Notes: generated from the sequence alone by a model not told the origin. 64,000 nt of DNA from Melaminivora suipulveris (GCF_003008575.1 NZ_CP027667.1:1492501-1556500), one strand, 5' to 3'. Counted from the first letter of the stretch, positions 1 to 12,768 are shown. Program-made: numbers and translations.

Positions 1-1074
1 ACCGTCCTCGCCCTGCGGCTTGACCAGGGGGCGCAGGCCGACCCAGATGCTGCGCACATCCTGCGCCCGGGGCGCACGGCGCAGGTAGCGCGCTGCCTCG
101 CCCAGGATGAAGGCAACCTCGTCCCGCATGGCCACCGGCTCGCGCGCCAGATCGTGGCGCGGCGTGTCGGTCGTGCCCAGGATCAGCTTGCCCAGCCACG
201 GCACGGCAAACAGGACGCGGCCGTCGGCCGTCTTGGGCACCATCAGCGCATGGTCGCTGGGCAGGAAGTCACGGTCCACCACCAAGTGCACGCCCTGGCT
301 GGGCGCGACCATGGGCGCCAGTTGGCGGCCGGCCTGCGCGCCGTCGCGCTGGCGCAGGGCATCGACCCACACACCCGCGGCATTGACCACGCAGCGTGCC
401 CGCACTTGGAAACTGCGCCGCGTCTCGACGTCTTCGCAGACCACCCCGGCGATCTTGCCGGCGTCATACAGCAAATCGGTCACCGGGCAGTAGTTGACCA
501 AAAGCGCCCCCTTGGCGGCCGCCGTGCGCGCCAGCGCCAGGGCCAGGCGGGCATCGTCGAATTGCCCATCCCAATACTTGACGCCGCCCTTGAGGCCTTC
601 GGCCACTGCGGTGGGCAGGCAGCGCAGCGTCTCCATCCGGCCCAGCAGCTGCGTATCGCCCAGGCCCGCCTTGCCGGCCAGCGCGTCGTACATCTTCAGG
701 CCCGTGCCGTAGAACGGCGTCTCCCACAGCTTGTAGGACGGCATGACGAAGGCCAGCGGCTGCGCCAGGTGCGGGGCGTTGGCAAGCAGCGTGGTGCGCT
801 CGTGCAGGGCTTCGCGCACCAGAGCGATGTTGCCCTGGGCCAGATAGCGCACGCCGCCATGCACCAACTTGGTGGCGCGCGACGAAGTGCCCTTGGCGAA
901 GTCGTGCGACTCCAGCAGCACCACGGAAAAGCCGCGCGCCGCCGCATCCAGCGCCACGCCCAGGCCGGTGGCGCCGCCGCCGACCACCGCCAGGTCATAG
1001 GTGTGCGGCTGGGCGAGCTGCGCGAGCAGCGCGGTGCGGTCGGTCGGCAAAGGGTCGGTGGTGTCGGAAGTCAT
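1..1074 (-). CDS. glpD: Glycerol-3-phosphate dehydrogenase, 3' end cut by window edge
   Basis: FAD-dependent sn-glycerol-3-phosphate dehydrogenase, which oxidises glycerol-3-phosphate to dihydroxyacetone phosphate at the inner membrane and reduces quinone. 358 codons are present, from the ATG at 1074 to the left edge; the family is about 500-530 aa, so roughly the last third is missing. Residues 29-38 hold the FAD-binding [10 protein letters not shown] fold, followed by the family signature [15 protein letters not shown] and, close to the edge, LILGTTDTP. It is divergent from glpK over 124 bases, so the two glycerol genes probably share a control region. Family assignment is secure. Confidence 0.95.
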   Translation of the reverse strand, partial: MTSDTTDPLPTDRTALLAQLAQPHTYDLAVVGGGATGLGVALDAAARGFSVVLLESHDFAKGTSSRATKLVHGGVRYLAQGNIALVREALHERTTLLANAPHLAQPLAFVMPSYKLWETPFYGTGLKMYDALAGKAGLGDTQLLGRMETLRCLPTAVAEGLKGGVKYWDGQFDDARLALALARTAAAKGALLVNYCPVTDLLYDAGKIAGVVCEDVETRRSFQVRARCVVNAAGVWVDALRQRDGAQAGRQLAPMVAPSQGVHLVVDRDFLPSDHALMVPKTADGRVLFAVPWLGKLILGTTDTPRHDLAREPVAMRDEVAFILGEAARYLRRAPRAQDVRSIWVGLRPLVKPQGEDG

Positions 1075-1108
1075 GGTGCGGATTTTCTCGCAGATGCGGC
1101 GGTCGATC

Positions 1109-1120
1109 CGGGTTTACCCG
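1109..1120. promoter_or_regulatory. Short inverted repeat between glpD and glpK
   Basis: CGGGTTTACCCG is a 5-bp perfect inverted repeat with a 2-base centre, midway in the 124-base divergent spacer. It could be an operator half-site for a GlpR-type repressor, but no regulator gene is in the window and the site is short, so this is only a candidate. Confidence 0.25.
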
Positions 1121-1198
1121 AGATCCTGCAGCACCCGCCGGGTTTGCGCGAGCGTACACGCACCACGCACCCCACCGCCCGCCGTATGCTCGCCCACC

Positions 1199-2722
1199 AT
1201 GACCCAGACCTACCTGCTGGCCCTCGACCAGGGCACCTCCAGCTCGCGCTCCATCGTCTTCGATGCGGGCGGCCACGTCGTCGCCCAGGCCCAGCTGGAG
1301 CTGCCGCAGATCTACCCGCGCCCCGGCTGGGTGGAGCACGACGCGCGCGAGATCTGGCGCACGCAGCTGGCCACCGCGCGCCAGGCGCTGGCGCAGGCCG
1401 GCATCACCGCGGCGCAGGTGCGCGCCATCGGCATCACCAACCAGCGCGAGACCACGCTGGTGTGGGACCGCAGGACCGGCGCGCCCATCCACCACGCCAT
1501 CGTCTGGCAGGACCGGCGTGCCGAGCCCGCCTGCGCGCGGCTGCGCGAGCAGGGCCACGAGGCGCTGATCCGCCAAAAGACCGGCCTGCTGATCGACGCC
1601 TATTTCTCCGCCACCAAACTGCAATGGCTGCTGGAGCACGTGCCCGGCGCCCGCACCGCCGCCGAGGCCGGCGAGCTGGCTTTTGGCACCATCGACAGCT
1701 GGCTGATCTGGCAGCTCACGGGCGGCGCACGCCACGTCACCGACGTGAGCAATGCCAGCCGCACCATGCTGCTGAACGTGCATAGCAACCAGTGGGACGA
1801 CGAACTGCTGGCGCTCTTGAACATCCCGCGCGCGCTGATGCCCGAGGTGCTGCCCTCGGCCAGCCTGGAGTTCGGCAGCACGGCGCCCGAGCTGCTGGGC
1901 AGCGCCATCCCAATAGCCGGCGTGGCCGGCGACCAGCAAAGCGCGCTCTTCGGCCAGGCCTGTTTTTCCGCCGGCATGGCCAAGAACACCTACGGCACGG
2001 GTTGCTTCATGCTGATGCACACCGGCCAGCGTTTCCAGCAAAGCGAAAACGGCCTGCTGACCACCAGCGCCGCGCAGACCACCGATGCGCCCGAGTACGC
2101 GCTGGAGGGCAGCGTCTTCGTCGGCGGCGCCGTGGTGCAGTGGCTGCGCGACGGCCTGCACGCCATCCGCGCCAGCAGCGAGGTCCAGCAGCTGGCCGAG
2201 AGCGTGCCCGACTCGGGCGGCGTGATGATGGTGCCGGCCTTCACCGGCCTGGGAGCGCCGTATTGGCAGCCCGATGCGCGCGGCACCATCACGGGCCTGA
2301 CCCGCGGCAGCACGCTGGCGCACATCGCGCGCGCGGCGCTGGAATCCATCGCCTACCAGAGCGCCGCGCTGCTCGGCGCCATGAGCCGCGACGCCGTCGC
2401 CGCCGGCGGCGCGCCGGTGTCCGAGCTGCGCGTGGACGGCGGCGCCTGCGTGAACGATCTGCTGATGCAGTTCCAGGCCGACCTGCTGGGCATTCCCGTG
2501 GTGCGCCCGCAGTGCGTGGAGACGACCGCCCTGGGCGCCGCCTATCTCGCAGGTCTTGCCAGCGGGGTGTACGCCGGCAAGGACGAGCTGGCCGCCCTGT
2601 GGCGCGCCGAGCGCCGCTTCGTGCCGACCATGGCGCGCGAGCAGGCGCAAAGCCTCATGGCGCGTTGGGAACATGCCGTGGCTCAGGCCGTACTGCAGCC
2701 CCAAAAATCAATAAAACAATAG
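1199..2722 (+). CDS. glpK: Glycerol kinase
   Basis: ATP-dependent phosphorylation of glycerol to glycerol-3-phosphate, the substrate of the neighbouring glpD product. The 507 aa length matches the family (about 500). FGGY-kinase motifs are visible: [17 protein letters not shown] at residues 6-22, the GITNQRET segment near 80, IVWQDRR near 100 and the C-terminal [16 protein letters not shown]. The ATG at 1199 places the ATPase fold right at the N-terminus, as is usual. The last codons (KSIKQ) and the TAG stop lie inside an AT-rich dispersed repeat (copy A), so the natural C-terminus seems to have been reset by repeat insertion. Confidence 0.96.
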   Translation: MTQTYLLALDQGTSSSRSIVFDAGGHVVAQAQLELPQIYPRPGWVEHDAREIWRTQLATARQALAQAGITAAQVRAIGITNQRETTLVWDRRTGAPIHHAIVWQDRRAEPACARLREQGHEALIRQKTGLLIDAYFSATKLQWLLEHVPGARTAAEAGELAFGTIDSWLIWQLTGGARHVTDVSNASRTMLLNVHSNQWDDELLALLNIPRALMPEVLPSASLEFGSTAPELLGSAIPIAGVAGDQQSALFGQACFSAGMAKNTYGTGCFMLMHTGQRFQQSENGLLTTSAAQTTDAPEYALEGSVFVGGAVVQWLRDGLHAIRASSEVQQLAESVPDSGGVMMVPAFTGLGAPYWQPDARGTITGLTRGSTLAHIARAALESIAYQSAALLGAMSRDAVAAGGAPVSELRVDGGACVNDLLMQFQADLLGIPVVRPQCVETTALGAAYLAGLASGVYAGKDELAALWRAERRFVPTMAREQAQSLMARWEHAVAQAVLQPQKSIKQ

Positions 2723-2770
2723 CAAACTATCGTTTATATACACCGACTGCAAGCCTTTTTCATCCAAATC
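2702..2770 (+). repeat. ATAGC-type dispersed repeat, copy A
   Basis: AT-rich block in a GC-rich background with the family pattern: an ATAGC core, then ACACCGACTGCAAGCCTTTTTC. It supplies the last glpK codons and the TAG stop, and fills the glpK-proC spacer. The family consensus, by eye, is GATAGCT, about 15 variable bases, TTGATCCACGCCGACTGAAG, then GGCC with T-rich flank and CTTGAAA. Confidence 0.75.
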
Positions 2771-2816
2771 CGCCGGTTTTTGACCGCCGCGCAGCCCCCT
2801 CCCCTGCCCACGCGCC

Positions 2817-3659
<843 letters not shown>

Positions 3660-3661
3660 AA

Positions 3662-3706
3662 CTTCCTCTCCCGCGCCCTCTTCTCCAAAGGGACGAGGGA
3701 GCAAAG
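3662..3706. repeat. REP-like hairpin between convergent proC and ubiA
   Basis: The 57-base spacer between two convergent genes holds an imperfect palindrome built on CTCTCCCGCGCCCTC and GGGACGAGGGAG. It resembles the hairpin after livF (51381-51420) in composition (CCCTCTCCCGCG arm). It may end transcription from both sides, but there is no clear T-run. Confidence 0.35.
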
Positions 3707-3716
3707 GCGCCAGCGC

Positions 3717-4601
3717 TCAGCCGCGCAGCGCGTAACCCAGCGCCACGCCGACGAAGATCGCCGCGCCCATCCAGTGGCTCTTGCTGAAAGCGACGAAACA
3801 TCCCGCCCGCGTGCGGCTGCGGATCAGCGTGTAATGCCAGACGGCCTGCGCCGCCGCCGCGCCCAGGCCCAGCCACAGCGGCCAGCCCAGGCCCAGGGGT
3901 GACAGCACCGCGCCGGTCAGCACCAGCGCCAGTGCGAAGAACAGCGCCACCCCCGCCACGTCGAAGCGCCCCAGCGTGATGGCCGAGGTCTTCATGCCGA
4001 TCTTCAGGTCGTCGTCGCGGTCGACCATGGCGTACTCGGTGTCGTAGGCCAGCACCATGAACAGGTTGGCCAGCCACAGCACCCAGGCCTGGCCCGGCAC
4101 CTCGCCACGCACGGCGGCAAAAGCGATCACGATGCCGAAGTTGAAGGCGATGCCCAGAAAGGCCTGCGGCATGGCGAAAAAGCGCTTGGTGAAGGGATAC
4201 AGCACGGTGAACAGCACGGCCGGCACCGACCAGGCCACCGCCTGCCAGCGCGTGGAGAGCACCAGGGCGAAGGCCACCAGCGCCAATGCAGCGGCCAACA
4301 CCAGCGCCTCGCGCACGCTGACCTGGCCGGTGGTAATGGGCCGCGCCTGCGTGCGCTTGACGTGCCGGTCGAAGTCGCGATCGGCCACGTCGTTGACGCA
4401 GCAGCCGCTGCTCCTCATCAACACCGTGCCGGCCACGAAGACTGCCAGCAGGTGCCAGCCCGGAAAGCCTCCCGCCGCCACCCACAGCGCCGTCAGCGTC
4501 GGCCAGACCAGCACCAGCCAGCCGGCGGGTCGGTCGAAGCGGATCAGGTTCAGGTACAGCGCCAGGCGCGACGGCGCGGGCAGGGGTTGCGTCGGGGTCA
4601 T
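3717..4601 (-). CDS. ubiA: 4-hydroxybenzoate octaprenyltransferase
   Basis: Integral membrane prenyltransferase that joins 4-hydroxybenzoate to an all-trans polyprenyl diphosphate in ubiquinone synthesis. At 294 aa it has the family length. Both Asp-rich Mg-diphosphate motifs are present: [15 protein letters not shown] at residues 70-84 and [13 protein letters not shown] in the second half, separated by hydrophobic helices. It is the last gene of the minus-strand block recG-oxyR-dps-ubiA. The 59-base spacer from dps is filled by a dispersed repeat whose hairpin may act as a terminator, so ubiA may have its own promoter. Confidence 0.95.
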   Translation of the reverse strand: MTPTQPLPAPSRLALYLNLIRFDRPAGWLVLVWPTLTALWVAAGGFPGWHLLAVFVAGTVLMRSSGCCVNDVADRDFDRHVKRTQARPITTGQVSVREALVLAAALALVAFALVLSTRWQAVAWSVPAVLFTVLYPFTKRFFAMPQAFLGIAFNFGIVIAFAAVRGEVPGQAWVLWLANLFMVLAYDTEYAMVDRDDDLKIGMKTSAITLGRFDVAGVALFFALALVLTGAVLSPLGLGWPLWLGLGAAAAQAVWHYTLIRSRTRAGCFVAFSKSHWMGAAIFVGVALGYALRG

Positions 4602-4660
4602 TTCAAAGCGAAAAAGGGCCGCAGCCCTTGTGTTTCAAGCGTGAGCAGCTATCAATTTCA
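4602..4660 (-). repeat. ATAGC-type dispersed repeat, copy B
   Basis: Read on the minus strand it shows TTGATAGCTGCTCACGCTTG and then an AAGGGC/GCCCTT hairpin and TTTGAAA. It fills the whole dps-ubiA gap and ends directly at the ubiA ATG. Confidence 0.7.
4608..4629 (-). terminator. Hairpin with T-run downstream of dps
   Basis: On the minus strand AAGGGC pairs with GCCCTT around a 4-base loop and is followed by TTTTCGC, 32 bases after the dps stop. It lies inside repeat copy B, so the repeat itself may work as a weak intrinsic terminator. Confidence 0.5.
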
Positions 4661-5185
4661 TCATTCAAGCAGCGAACGCAGCATCCACGCCGTCTGCTCA
4701 TGCACCGTCAGGCGCTGGGTCAGCAGGTCGGCAGTGGGCTCGTCGCTGGCCTTTTCGGCGGCGGGGAACATCTCGCGCGCGGTGCGCGCCACGGCCTCGT
4801 GGCCCTCGACCAGGATGCGCACCATCTCCATCGCCTCGGGTGGCGTTTCAGGCGCGTCGCGCAGGCTGGCCAGTTTGCCGAAGGCCGCGTACGAGCCCGG
4901 CGCGTGATGGCCCAAAGCGCGCATGCGCTCGGCGATCGGGTCGACGGCGTTCCACAGCTCGGTGTACTGCTCCATGAACATGGCATGCAGCGTGTTGAAC
5001 ATCGGGCCCGTCACGTTCCAGTGGAAGTTGTGCGTGGTCAGGTACAGCGTGTAGGTGTCGGCCAGCAGGCGCGCCAGGCCCTGCGCGATGGCCGCGCGGT
5101 CCTTGTCGCTGATGCCGATGTTGATGCGCGGCGCGCCGCCGGCAGCGGCGCTGGCGCGGGTCTTGGGGTTGGCGGACTTGGCCAT
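4661..5185 (-). CDS. dps: Dps ferritin-like DNA-protection protein
   Basis: Dodecameric mini-ferritin that oxidises and stores iron using peroxide and shields DNA. It has 174 aa. The Dps ferroxidase signature is clear: [19 protein letters not shown] (His52, His55) and then the helix ending [18 protein letters not shown] Lys/Ala-rich N-terminal tail (residues 1-15), typical of DNA-binding Dps, comes first. The ATG at 5185 has a strong AGGAGG-type ribosome site 8-10 bases upstream. It lies 50 bases downstream of oxyR, its usual activator in proteobacteria. Confidence 0.95.
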   Translation of the reverse strand: MAKSANPKTRASAAAGGAPRINIGISDKDRAAIAQGLARLLADTYTLYLTTHNFHWNVTGPMFNTLHAMFMEQYTELWNAVDPIAERMRALGHHAPGSYAAFGKLASLRDAPETPPEAMEMVRILVEGHEAVARTAREMFPAAEKASDEPTADLLTQRLTVHEQTAWMLRSLLE

Positions 5186-5235
5186 CTGGAAACTCCTCCT
5201 TCGAGCGGGTTGCGGGGACGGGTCTGGTGCGGGGC

Positions 5236-6201
5236 TCAGGATAGCCGCTTCACGCCCGGCAATTCGCAGGCGTACACGGCGTTGCGCAGCGCGGCGATCG
5301 CCTCGTAGCGCGTGAAGCTGCGCCGCCAGGCCAGCACCACCCGCCGCACGGGCGCGCCGCCGCCGTCGTCCGGCGTGATGGGCAGGTAGCGGATGTGCGC
5401 GTCGTCGCTCTTTCTGCGCCGCACGCCGGAGTGCAGCGCATCGCGCGGCACCGACAGGCGCGGCACCAGGGTCACGCCCATGCCCGCCGAGACCATGTGC
5501 TTGATGGTCTCCAGCGACGAACCCTCGAAGGTGCGCCGGATGCCCTCGGCGTTGCTGGCAAAGCGCGCGAACTCCGGGCAGACCTGCAGCACGTGGTCGC
5601 GAAAGCAGTGGCCCGCGCCCAGCAGCAGCATGGTCTCGTTCTTCAGCTCGGTTGCCGTGACCGCGTCCTGGTCCGCCAGCGGGTGGCTGGACGGCACGGC
5701 GGCCATGAAGGGCTCGTCGTACAGCGGCGCGATCGCCAGGCCCGTGTCGGGAAACGGCTCGGCCAGGATGGCGCAGTCGATCTCGCCGGTGCGCAGCATT
5801 TCCAACAGCCGGGCGGTGAAGTTCTCCTGCAGCATGAGCGGCATCTGCGGCGTGCTGGCGATGGCGTTGCGCACCAGGCCGGGCAGCAGGTAGGGGCCGA
5901 TGGTGTAGATCACGCCCAGGGTCAGCACGCCGGCCAGCGGGTCCTTGCCGCGCTTGGCGATTTCCTTGATGGCGGCGGCCTGCTCCAGCACGCTCTGCGC
6001 CTGGCGCACGATCTCTTCGCCCAACGCGGTCACGCTGACGTCGCCGGTGCTGCGCTCGAACAGCTTGACCTCCAGCTCGTCTTCGAGTTTTTTTACCGCC
6101 ACCGACAGCGTCGGCTGCGAGACGTAGCAGGCCTCGGCCGCGCGGCCAAAGTGCCGCTCGCGGGCGACGGCGACGATGTATTTGAGTTCGGTGAGGGTCA
6201 T
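5236..6201 (-). CDS. oxyR: OxyR hydrogen-peroxide sensor, LysR family
   Basis: LysR-type regulator that activates peroxide defence genes when a disulfide forms. It has 321 aa. The winged helix-turn-helix spans residues 1-60 ([24 protein letters not shown]). The redox pair falls exactly at Cys199 and Cys208 in [14 protein letters not shown], the numbering of the E. coli protein, which separates it from generic LysR proteins. It lies 21 bases after recG and 50 bases before dps. The recG-oxyR pairing is known in Burkholderiales and suggests co-transcription, with dps as a nearby target. Confidence 0.96.
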   Translation of the reverse strand: MTLTELKYIVAVARERHFGRAAEACYVSQPTLSVAVKKLEDELEVKLFERSTGDVSVTALGEEIVRQAQSVLEQAAAIKEIAKRGKDPLAGVLTLGVIYTIGPYLLPGLVRNAIASTPQMPLMLQENFTARLLEMLRTGEIDCAILAEPFPDTGLAIAPLYDEPFMAAVPSSHPLADQDAVTATELKNETMLLLGAGHCFRDHVLQVCPEFARFASNAEGIRRTFEGSSLETIKHMVSAGMGVTLVPRLSVPRDALHSGVRRRKSDDAHIRYLPITPDDGGGAPVRRVVLAWRRSFTRYEAIAALRNAVYACELPGVKRLS

Positions 6202-6222
6202 GCCTGTACGGTGCCGGCGTGT

Positions 6223-8400
6223 TCAAGCCTTGAGGTAGTCGGATTTTGAGCCCATCCAGCGCTCGATGTGCTGCGCCGCAAGCTCCGGGTACTGCTCCAG
6301 CATCAAAGGCGCCACTTCGCGCGCCCAGTCCAGGAGGCCGGTGTCGCCGGCCAGGTCGGCAAAGCGCAGCAGCGCGTCGCCCGACTGGCGCGCGCCCAGG
6401 AATTCGCCCGGCCCGCGAATGTCCAGGTCGCGCCGGGCGATCTCGAAGCCGTCGTTGGTCTCCTGCATGGCTTTCAGGCGCTCGCGCGCCGTCTCGCCCA
6501 GGCGGCCGGAGTCGCCCGTCGAATACAGCAGCACGCAGGCCGATGCCGCCGCGCCGCGCCCCACGCGGCCACGCAGCTGGTGCAGCTGCGACAGGCCGAA
6601 GCGCTCGGCGTGTTCGATGACCATCAGCGAGGCGTTGGGCACGTCCACGCCGACTTCGATCACGGTGGTCGAGACCAGCACGTGCATGCGGCCCGACTTG
6701 AACTCCTCCATGACGGTGCGCTTTTCCGCCGCCGGCATGCGCGAATGCAAGAGGCCCACGCGCATGTCCGGCAGCGCCTCGCTCAGCTCGGCGTGCGTGG
6801 CCGTGGCGTTCGAGAGGTCCAGCGCCTCGCTCTCCTCGATCAGCGGGCAGACCCAGTAGGCCTGCCGGCCGGCCGCCACCTGCGTGGCCAGGCGCTCTAT
6901 CAGTTCGTCCTTCCTGCTGTCGGCGATCAGGCGCGTGACCACCGGCGTGCGGCCGGGCGGCAGCTCGTCGATGGTGGACACGTCCAGGTCGGCGTAGTAG
7001 CTCATGGCCAGGGTGCGCGGGATGGGCGTCGCGCTCATCATCAGCATGTGCGGCTCCTGGCCCAGGTGGTCGAGCTTCTTGCGCAGCGCCAGGCGCTGGG
7101 CGACGCCGAAGCGGTGCTGCTCGTCGATCACCGCCAGCCCCAGGCGCGCGAACTGCACCTGCTCCTGGATCACGGCGTGCGTGCCCACCACCAGCGCCGC
7201 CGTGCCGTCGGCGATCGCCTCCAGCATGCTGGCGCGCTCGCGCTTTTTCTGGCCGCCGGCCAGCCAGGCCACGCCCTGGCCGCGTTCGCCCAGCAGCGGG
7301 CGCAGCCAGCCGATCAGCTTGGAAAAATGCTGCTCGGCCAGGATTTCGGTCGGTGCCATCAGCGCGCACTGCCAGCCGGCGTCGATGCAGATGCACGCGG
7401 CCAGCGCCGCCACCACCGTCTTGCCCGAGCCGACGTCGCCCTGCAGCAGCCGGTGCATGGGGCGGCTCAGGGCGAGATCGCCCGCGATCTCCTGGCACAC
7501 GCGCCGCTGCGCCGCGGTGAGCGCAAATGGCAGCGCCGCCAGCAGCTGCTCGTGCAGCGCCGGCGCCTGGGCGGCCGGGCGCAGCACCGGCGCCGCCAGC
7601 TGCGCTCGCTCACGCCGCGCGGCGTGCTGCGACAGTTGCTGCGCCAGCAGCTCCTCGGCCTTCAGGCGCTGCCAGGCCGGGTGGCTGTGGTCCTCCAGTG
7701 TGGCCAGCGCCACGTCCGGCGCCGGACGGTGCAAAAACAATAGCGCATCACGCAATGTCCACGCCGACTGATGGCCGTTTCTCCCATGAAACGCCATGGG
7801 CGGGGGCGGCAGGCCGGGCGCCAGCGTCTCGGGCAGCTGCACGCGCGCGAGCGCCGTGGCGATCGCCCGGCGCAGATAGGCCTGGGGCAGCTGCGCCACC
7901 GTCGGGTAGACGGGGGTGAGGGCGGCAGGCAGCTCCACGTCCGCGCTGCGCACCACCGGGTGCAGCATCTGCCGGCCCCAGAAACCGCCGCGCACCTCAC
8001 CGCGCGCACGCAGCCGTGCGCCCACGCCCATGGTCTTGTGGTGCGACGGGTAGAAGCTGAAAAAACGCAGCTCGCAGCTGCCGCTGGCGTCCTGCAGCGT
8101 CACCAGCAGCTGACGGCGCGGGTGCAGCTGCACCTGGCTTGCGGTCACCGTGCCTTCGATCTGCACGGCCTCGCCCTCGCGCGCGCTGGCGATGGCGGTG
8201 ATGCGGGTTTCGTCCTCGTAGCGCAGCGGCAGGTGCAGCGCCAGATCGATGTCGCGCACCAGGCCCAGCTTGTGCAGCGCCTGCTGCGCCGGGCTGGTGG
8301 CCGCTGCCTTGCGCGGGCGCGGCGGCGGCTCTGCGGTGTGGGCGGCGTCGGCGGTGGAGCGTCGGGCTTTGGGCACGCGGCAAAGGCTATCACGAGCCAC
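6223..8400 (-). CDS. recG: ATP-dependent DNA helicase RecG
   Basis: Branch-migrating helicase that reverses stalled forks and processes Holliday junctions. It is about 725 aa. The N-terminal wedge/OB domain is followed by helicase motifs: [17 protein letters not shown] (Walker A), [11 protein letters not shown] (motif II with DEQH), [11 protein letters not shown], and the second RecA domain with [21 protein letters not shown] and QLRGRVGRG. The start is uncertain: GTG at 8400 and an in-frame GTG at 8376 are both possible and neither has a good ribosome site. It is divergent from the GAF-protein gene and heads the recG-oxyR-dps group. Confidence 0.95.
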   Translation of the reverse strand: MARDSLCRVPKARRSTADAAHTAEPPPRPRKAAATSPAQQALHKLGLVRDIDLALHLPLRYEDETRITAIASAREGEAVQIEGTVTASQVQLHPRRQLLVTLQDASGSCELRFFSFYPSHHKTMGVGARLRARGEVRGGFWGRQMLHPVVRSADVELPAALTPVYPTVAQLPQAYLRRAIATALARVQLPETLAPGLPPPPMAFHGRNGHQSAWTLRDALLFLHRPAPDVALATLEDHSHPAWQRLKAEELLAQQLSQHAARRERAQLAAPVLRPAAQAPALHEQLLAALPFALTAAQRRVCQEIAGDLALSRPMHRLLQGDVGSGKTVVAALAACICIDAGWQCALMAPTEILAEQHFSKLIGWLRPLLGERGQGVAWLAGGQKKRERASMLEAIADGTAALVVGTHAVIQEQVQFARLGLAVIDEQHRFGVAQRLALRKKLDHLGQEPHMLMMSATPIPRTLAMSYYADLDVSTIDELPPGRTPVVTRLIADSRKDELIERLATQVAAGRQAYWVCPLIEESEALDLSNATATHAELSEALPDMRVGLLHSRMPAAEKRTVMEEFKSGRMHVLVSTTVIEVGVDVPNASLMVIEHAERFGLSQLHQLRGRVGRGAAASACVLLYSTGDSGRLGETARERLKAMQETNDGFEIARRDLDIRGPGEFLGARQSGDALLRFADLAGDTGLLDWAREVAPLMLEQYPELAAQHIERWMGSKSDYLKA

Positions 8401-8507
8401 CCTGGCATTGCCTGCCGCAATAGGCCCGCACAGCCCTCAGTCAATGCCACAGGTTTGCATGCACCTGATCCGGGCGCCGCACAATTGCGGCCTGCCTCTT
8501 TCATGCC

Positions 8508-8987
8508 ATGCCCCAGCAACGCCCACCCTACGGTTTCTCGGACTTCGCGCTGACCGCGTCGGCGGCCGGCGTGCGCACGGCGCTGGCCGAGGTGCTGGCG
8601 CTGACCGACTTTCGCTTCATCGGCATCTGGCGCTTCCAGGGCGGCCGGGCCAATGCCGCCGTGCACTACGACCGGCTGCAGCCCGAAGTGCTCGCCGCCG
8701 AGGAAGTCGCCGAAACGGCCACCTACTGCTGCTACGTCAAGCAGTCCGGCGCGCCCTTCAAGACGGCGCACGCCCTGGTCGACGAGCGCCTCACCACGCA
8801 CCCGGCGCGCGAGGCCGTCGCCGCCTATGTCGGCGTGCCGGTCATGGACTCTCAGGGCACCATCATCGGCACGCTGTGCCATTACGACCTGCAGCCGCGC
8901 GACGTGCGCCAGGTCGACACCGCGCTGATGCTGATGATCGCCAGCTACCTGACCTTGAACGATCTGGTGCCGCCCTACCCCGGCTGA
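8508..8987 (+). CDS. GAF domain protein
   Basis: A 159 aa protein made of a single GAF-type sensor domain. The typical GAF C-terminal strand pair AAYVGVPVMDSQGTIIGTLC is at about residues 105-125. Cys73 and Cys74 (TYCCYVKQSG) and Cys125 are conspicuous and could bind a ligand or metal. There is no output domain, so it probably acts with a partner or as an isolated sensor. Its ligand cannot be told from the sequence. It sits between recG (divergent) and queA (66 bases downstream). Confidence 0.75.
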   Translation: MPQQRPPYGFSDFALTASAAGVRTALAEVLALTDFRFIGIWRFQGGRANAAVHYDRLQPEVLAAEEVAETATYCCYVKQSGAPFKTAHALVDERLTTHPAREAVAAYVGVPVMDSQGTIIGTLCHYDLQPRDVRQVDTALMLMIASYLTLNDLVPPYPG

Positions 8988-9053
8988 GCCGCCAACCCGC
9001 GGTTTGCGACAATCGCGCGCTTTCCCGCCGCCCGGCAGCCGGGCCCGCCACGC

Positions 9054-10138
<1,085 letters not shown>

Positions 10139-10142
<4 letters not shown>

Positions 10143-11362
10143 GCGGCGACGCCCCCGCGCTGCAGGCGGCGGCCGCCCCCGCCGCGCCGCAGGCCCAGGG
10201 CTTCGTGGTGCGCGTGGTCGGCGCGGCGGCGCTGGCGCACCTGCTCAACGACATGATCCAGGCCGTGCTGCCGGCGGTCTATCCGATGCTCAAGGCGCAG
10301 TTCTCGCTGAACTTCACGCAGGTCGGCTGGATTTCACTGGTCTACCAGCTCACGGCGTCGCTGCTGCAGCCGTGGATCGGCCTGTACACCGACAAGCGGC
10401 CCCTGCCCTACCTGTTGCCGCTGGGCATGTCGGTCACGCTGTGCGGCGTGGCGCTGCTGGCGCTGGCGCCCAGCTACCCGGTGCTGCTGGCGGCGGCGGC
10501 GCTGATCGGCGTGGGCTCATCGACCTTCCACCCGGAAGCCTCGCGCGTGGCGCGCATGGCCTCGGGCGGGCGCTTCGGCACGGCGCAGTCCACCTTCCAG
10601 GTCGGCGGCAACACCGGCTCGGCCATCGGGCCGCTGGTGGCCGCCGCCATCGTGCTGCCCTATGGTCAGGGGGCCATCGGCTGGCTGATGCTGGCGGCGC
10701 TGGCCGCCATTGCCGTGCTGTGGAAAATCACCGGCTGGACGCTCAAGCATGCCCCGGCGCGCCTGGCCGCCACGGCGCGGCACGCCGCGCCGGCACTGCC
10801 GCGCCGGGCGCTGGTGCGCGCGCTGGTGGTGATCGCGGTGCTGCTGTTCGCCAAGTTCGTCTACATCGCCACCTTCACCAACTACTTCACGTTCTATCTG
10901 ATGCAGCGCTTCGGGATGTCGGTGCAGCAATCGCAGCTGTACCTGTTCCTGTTCCTGGCGGCGGTGGCGGCGGGCACCTTCGCTGGCGGTCCGGTGGGCG
11001 ACCGCATCGGGCGCAAGGCCGTCATCTGGGTGTCCTTCCTGGGCGTGGCGCCGTTCGCGCTGGCGCTGCCGCATGCCGATGCGTTCTGGACGGCGGCGCT
11101 GGCGATCGCCATCGGCCTGGTCATGTCCTCGGCCTTCGCCGCGCTGGTGGTCTACGCGCAGGAGGCCGTGCCGGGGCGCGTGGGCATGGTCTCGGGCGTC
11201 ATGTTCGGGCTGATGTTCGGCATCGGCGGCATCGCCGCCGCCAGCCTGGGGCATCTGGCCGACAGCTACGGCATCGTGCGCGTGTACCAGTGGTGCGCCT
11301 GGCTGCCGCTGCTGGGCCTGGCCACGGCGCTTTTACCCGGCACGCGCGGCCTGGACAGGTAG
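10139..11362 (+). CDS. MFS exporter, fosmidomycin-resistance (Fsr) type
   Basis: Major facilitator family efflux protein of 407 aa with about 12 hydrophobic helices. The N-terminal [40 protein letters not shown] and [14 protein letters not shown] segments match the Fsr group, which exports fosmidomycin and probably native metabolites. The ATG overlaps the queA TGA (ATGA). A disordered Ala/Pro-rich stretch of about 20 residues precedes the first helix. The physiological substrate is unknown. Confidence 0.85.
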
Positions 11363-11365
11363 GTA

Positions 11366-12322
11366 TCAAAGCCGCCGGTGCATTGCCGCCGCGGCGATCG
11401 CGGCGCCGGCCATCGCGACGGTGATCTGGTTCAGGCCCTGCGACACGTCCCCGGCGGCCCACAGGCCGGGCACGCTGGTGGCGTGGTGGCTGTCGACCAC
11501 CAGATAGCCGTCGTCGTCGGTCTTTGCACCCAGCTGCTGCGCCAGGCCAGTGTGGATCTCCAGCCCCAGCGCACAGTAGAGCGAATCGCACACCGTCTCG
11601 CGCTTGCCGTGGTGCACGGTGATGCGGCCCTCCCAGTGGCGGATGCTGCCGATGGGCTCATCCGCCCAGGCGATACCGGCTTCGGCCAGCCGGCGCCGCG
11701 CGCCCTCGGAAAGCGCGGCCGCGCCCTGCTCCATGAACAGCGTGATGTGCGGCGTGAAGTGCCGCAGATACAGCGCCTCGCCGACGCCGGCCTCGCTGTC
11801 GGCAATGATGCCGACGGCCTGGTCGATCGCCTGGTAGCCGTCGCACACCGGGCAGTAGCGCAGCATGCCGGCGCGCAGCGCCTCCAGCACGTAGGGCATC
11901 GACGGCGGGATGTCGGTGACGCCGGTGGCCAGCAGCAGCTGCCGCGCGCGCGCCGAGCCGCCAGCCCAGCCGACCTCGAAGCCGCCCTCGCGCCGCTGCA
12001 CGGAGTCCACGTGGACCGCCGCCGTGTGCACGGGGTAGCGCAGCGTCTGCTCGCGCAGCATCGCCAGCAGGTCGCTGCCGGTGACGCCCTCGGTGAAGCC
12101 AGGGTAGTTGTGCGAGCGCGGGATTTTGGACAGCCGGCTCTGGGCCGCGTCGAGCAGCAACACCGAGCGGCGAAAGCGCGCCAGATACAGCGCCGCCGTC
12201 AGCCCGGCCGGACCGCCGCCGATGACGATGGCGTCGACTTGCGCGGGCAGGGGTGCGGCGTCCGCTGCCGAGGACGCGGACGTATTGAGGTCGGAGTTCG
12301 AAGAGGGCTGGTCGGTCGGCAT
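11366..12322 (-). CDS. Thioredoxin-reductase-like FAD oxidoreductase
   Basis: A 318 aa flavoprotein with the class II pyridine-nucleotide disulfide oxidoreductase fold: FAD site VIGGGPAGLTAALYLARF (residues 33-50), redox motif CPVC in RYCPVCDGY, and the C-terminal FAD loop VPGLWAAGDVSQGLNQI. The NADPH-binding GxGxxA motif expected between them is poorly kept (GIIADSEAGVGEAL), so it may be an NADPH-independent or atypical reductase. There is no partner thioredoxin nearby. An N-terminal extension of about 30 Ser/Ala-rich residues precedes the FAD fold. Confidence 0.8.
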   Translation of the reverse strand: MPTDQPSSNSDLNTSASSAADAAPLPAQVDAIVIGGGPAGLTAALYLARFRRSVLLLDAAQSRLSKIPRSHNYPGFTEGVTGSDLLAMLREQTLRYPVHTAAVHVDSVQRREGGFEVGWAGGSARARQLLLATGVTDIPPSMPYVLEALRAGMLRYCPVCDGYQAIDQAVGIIADSEAGVGEALYLRHFTPHITLFMEQGAAALSEGARRRLAEAGIAWADEPIGSIRHWEGRITVHHGKRETVCDSLYCALGLEIHTGLAQQLGAKTDDDGYLVVDSHHATSVPGLWAAGDVSQGLNQITVAMAGAAIAAAAMHRRL

Positions 12323-12357
12323 GGGGTCTCTCGGCGCGTGCCGCACTCCAAAGAGCG

Positions 12358-12648
12358 TCAAGCGCTTCGCACCAGGTCTTGCACCTCCGGATGCCGCTCG
12401 GCCCAGCCGGCCATGAAGCTGCACGCCGGGTCCACCCGCAGACCTTCGCGGCGGGCCGTGTCGAAGGCATGGCGCGCGAGCCGCGAGCCGACGCCCTTCC
12501 CCTCGAACTCGGGCTCCACCACGGTGTGCGGCAGCGTCAGCGTGCCGCCAGCGCGCTGGTAGTCGGCAAAGCCGGCGAGCGTGCCGTCGCCCGTGCGGGC
12601 CTCGTAGCGCCCGCGCTGCGGATCGTCGGTCACGGTGTAATGGCTCAT
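12358..12648 (-). CDS. Small GNAT-like N-acetyltransferase, YjdJ type
   Basis: A 96 aa minimal acyltransferase-fold protein. It shows the short GCN5-like core: THTVVEPEFEGKGVGSRLAR-type strand and acetyl-CoA loop (EFEGKGVGSRLA), then ARREGLRVDPACSFMAGWAERHPE. The ATG at 12648 is chosen because an AGGAG lies 8 bases upstream, while an overlapping ATG at 12653 is out of frame. Substrate unknown. It stands 35 bases upstream of the flavoprotein gene on the same strand, so both may be on one transcript. Confidence 0.82.
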   Translation of the reverse strand: MSHYTVTDDPQRGRYEARTGDGTLAGFADYQRAGGTLTLPHTVVEPEFEGKGVGSRLARHAFDTARREGLRVDPACSFMAGWAERHPEVQDLVRSA

Positions 12649-12768
12649 GGCATGGCTCCTGGTGAAGTGGCGGCGCGCGGCAAGGCGGCTCTGTCCGCAG
12701 CGCAGACTGTATGACGATGGCGCAGCCGCCATGCAAGCGCTGGTATCCAGGGCGCGCGGCGACGCCGG

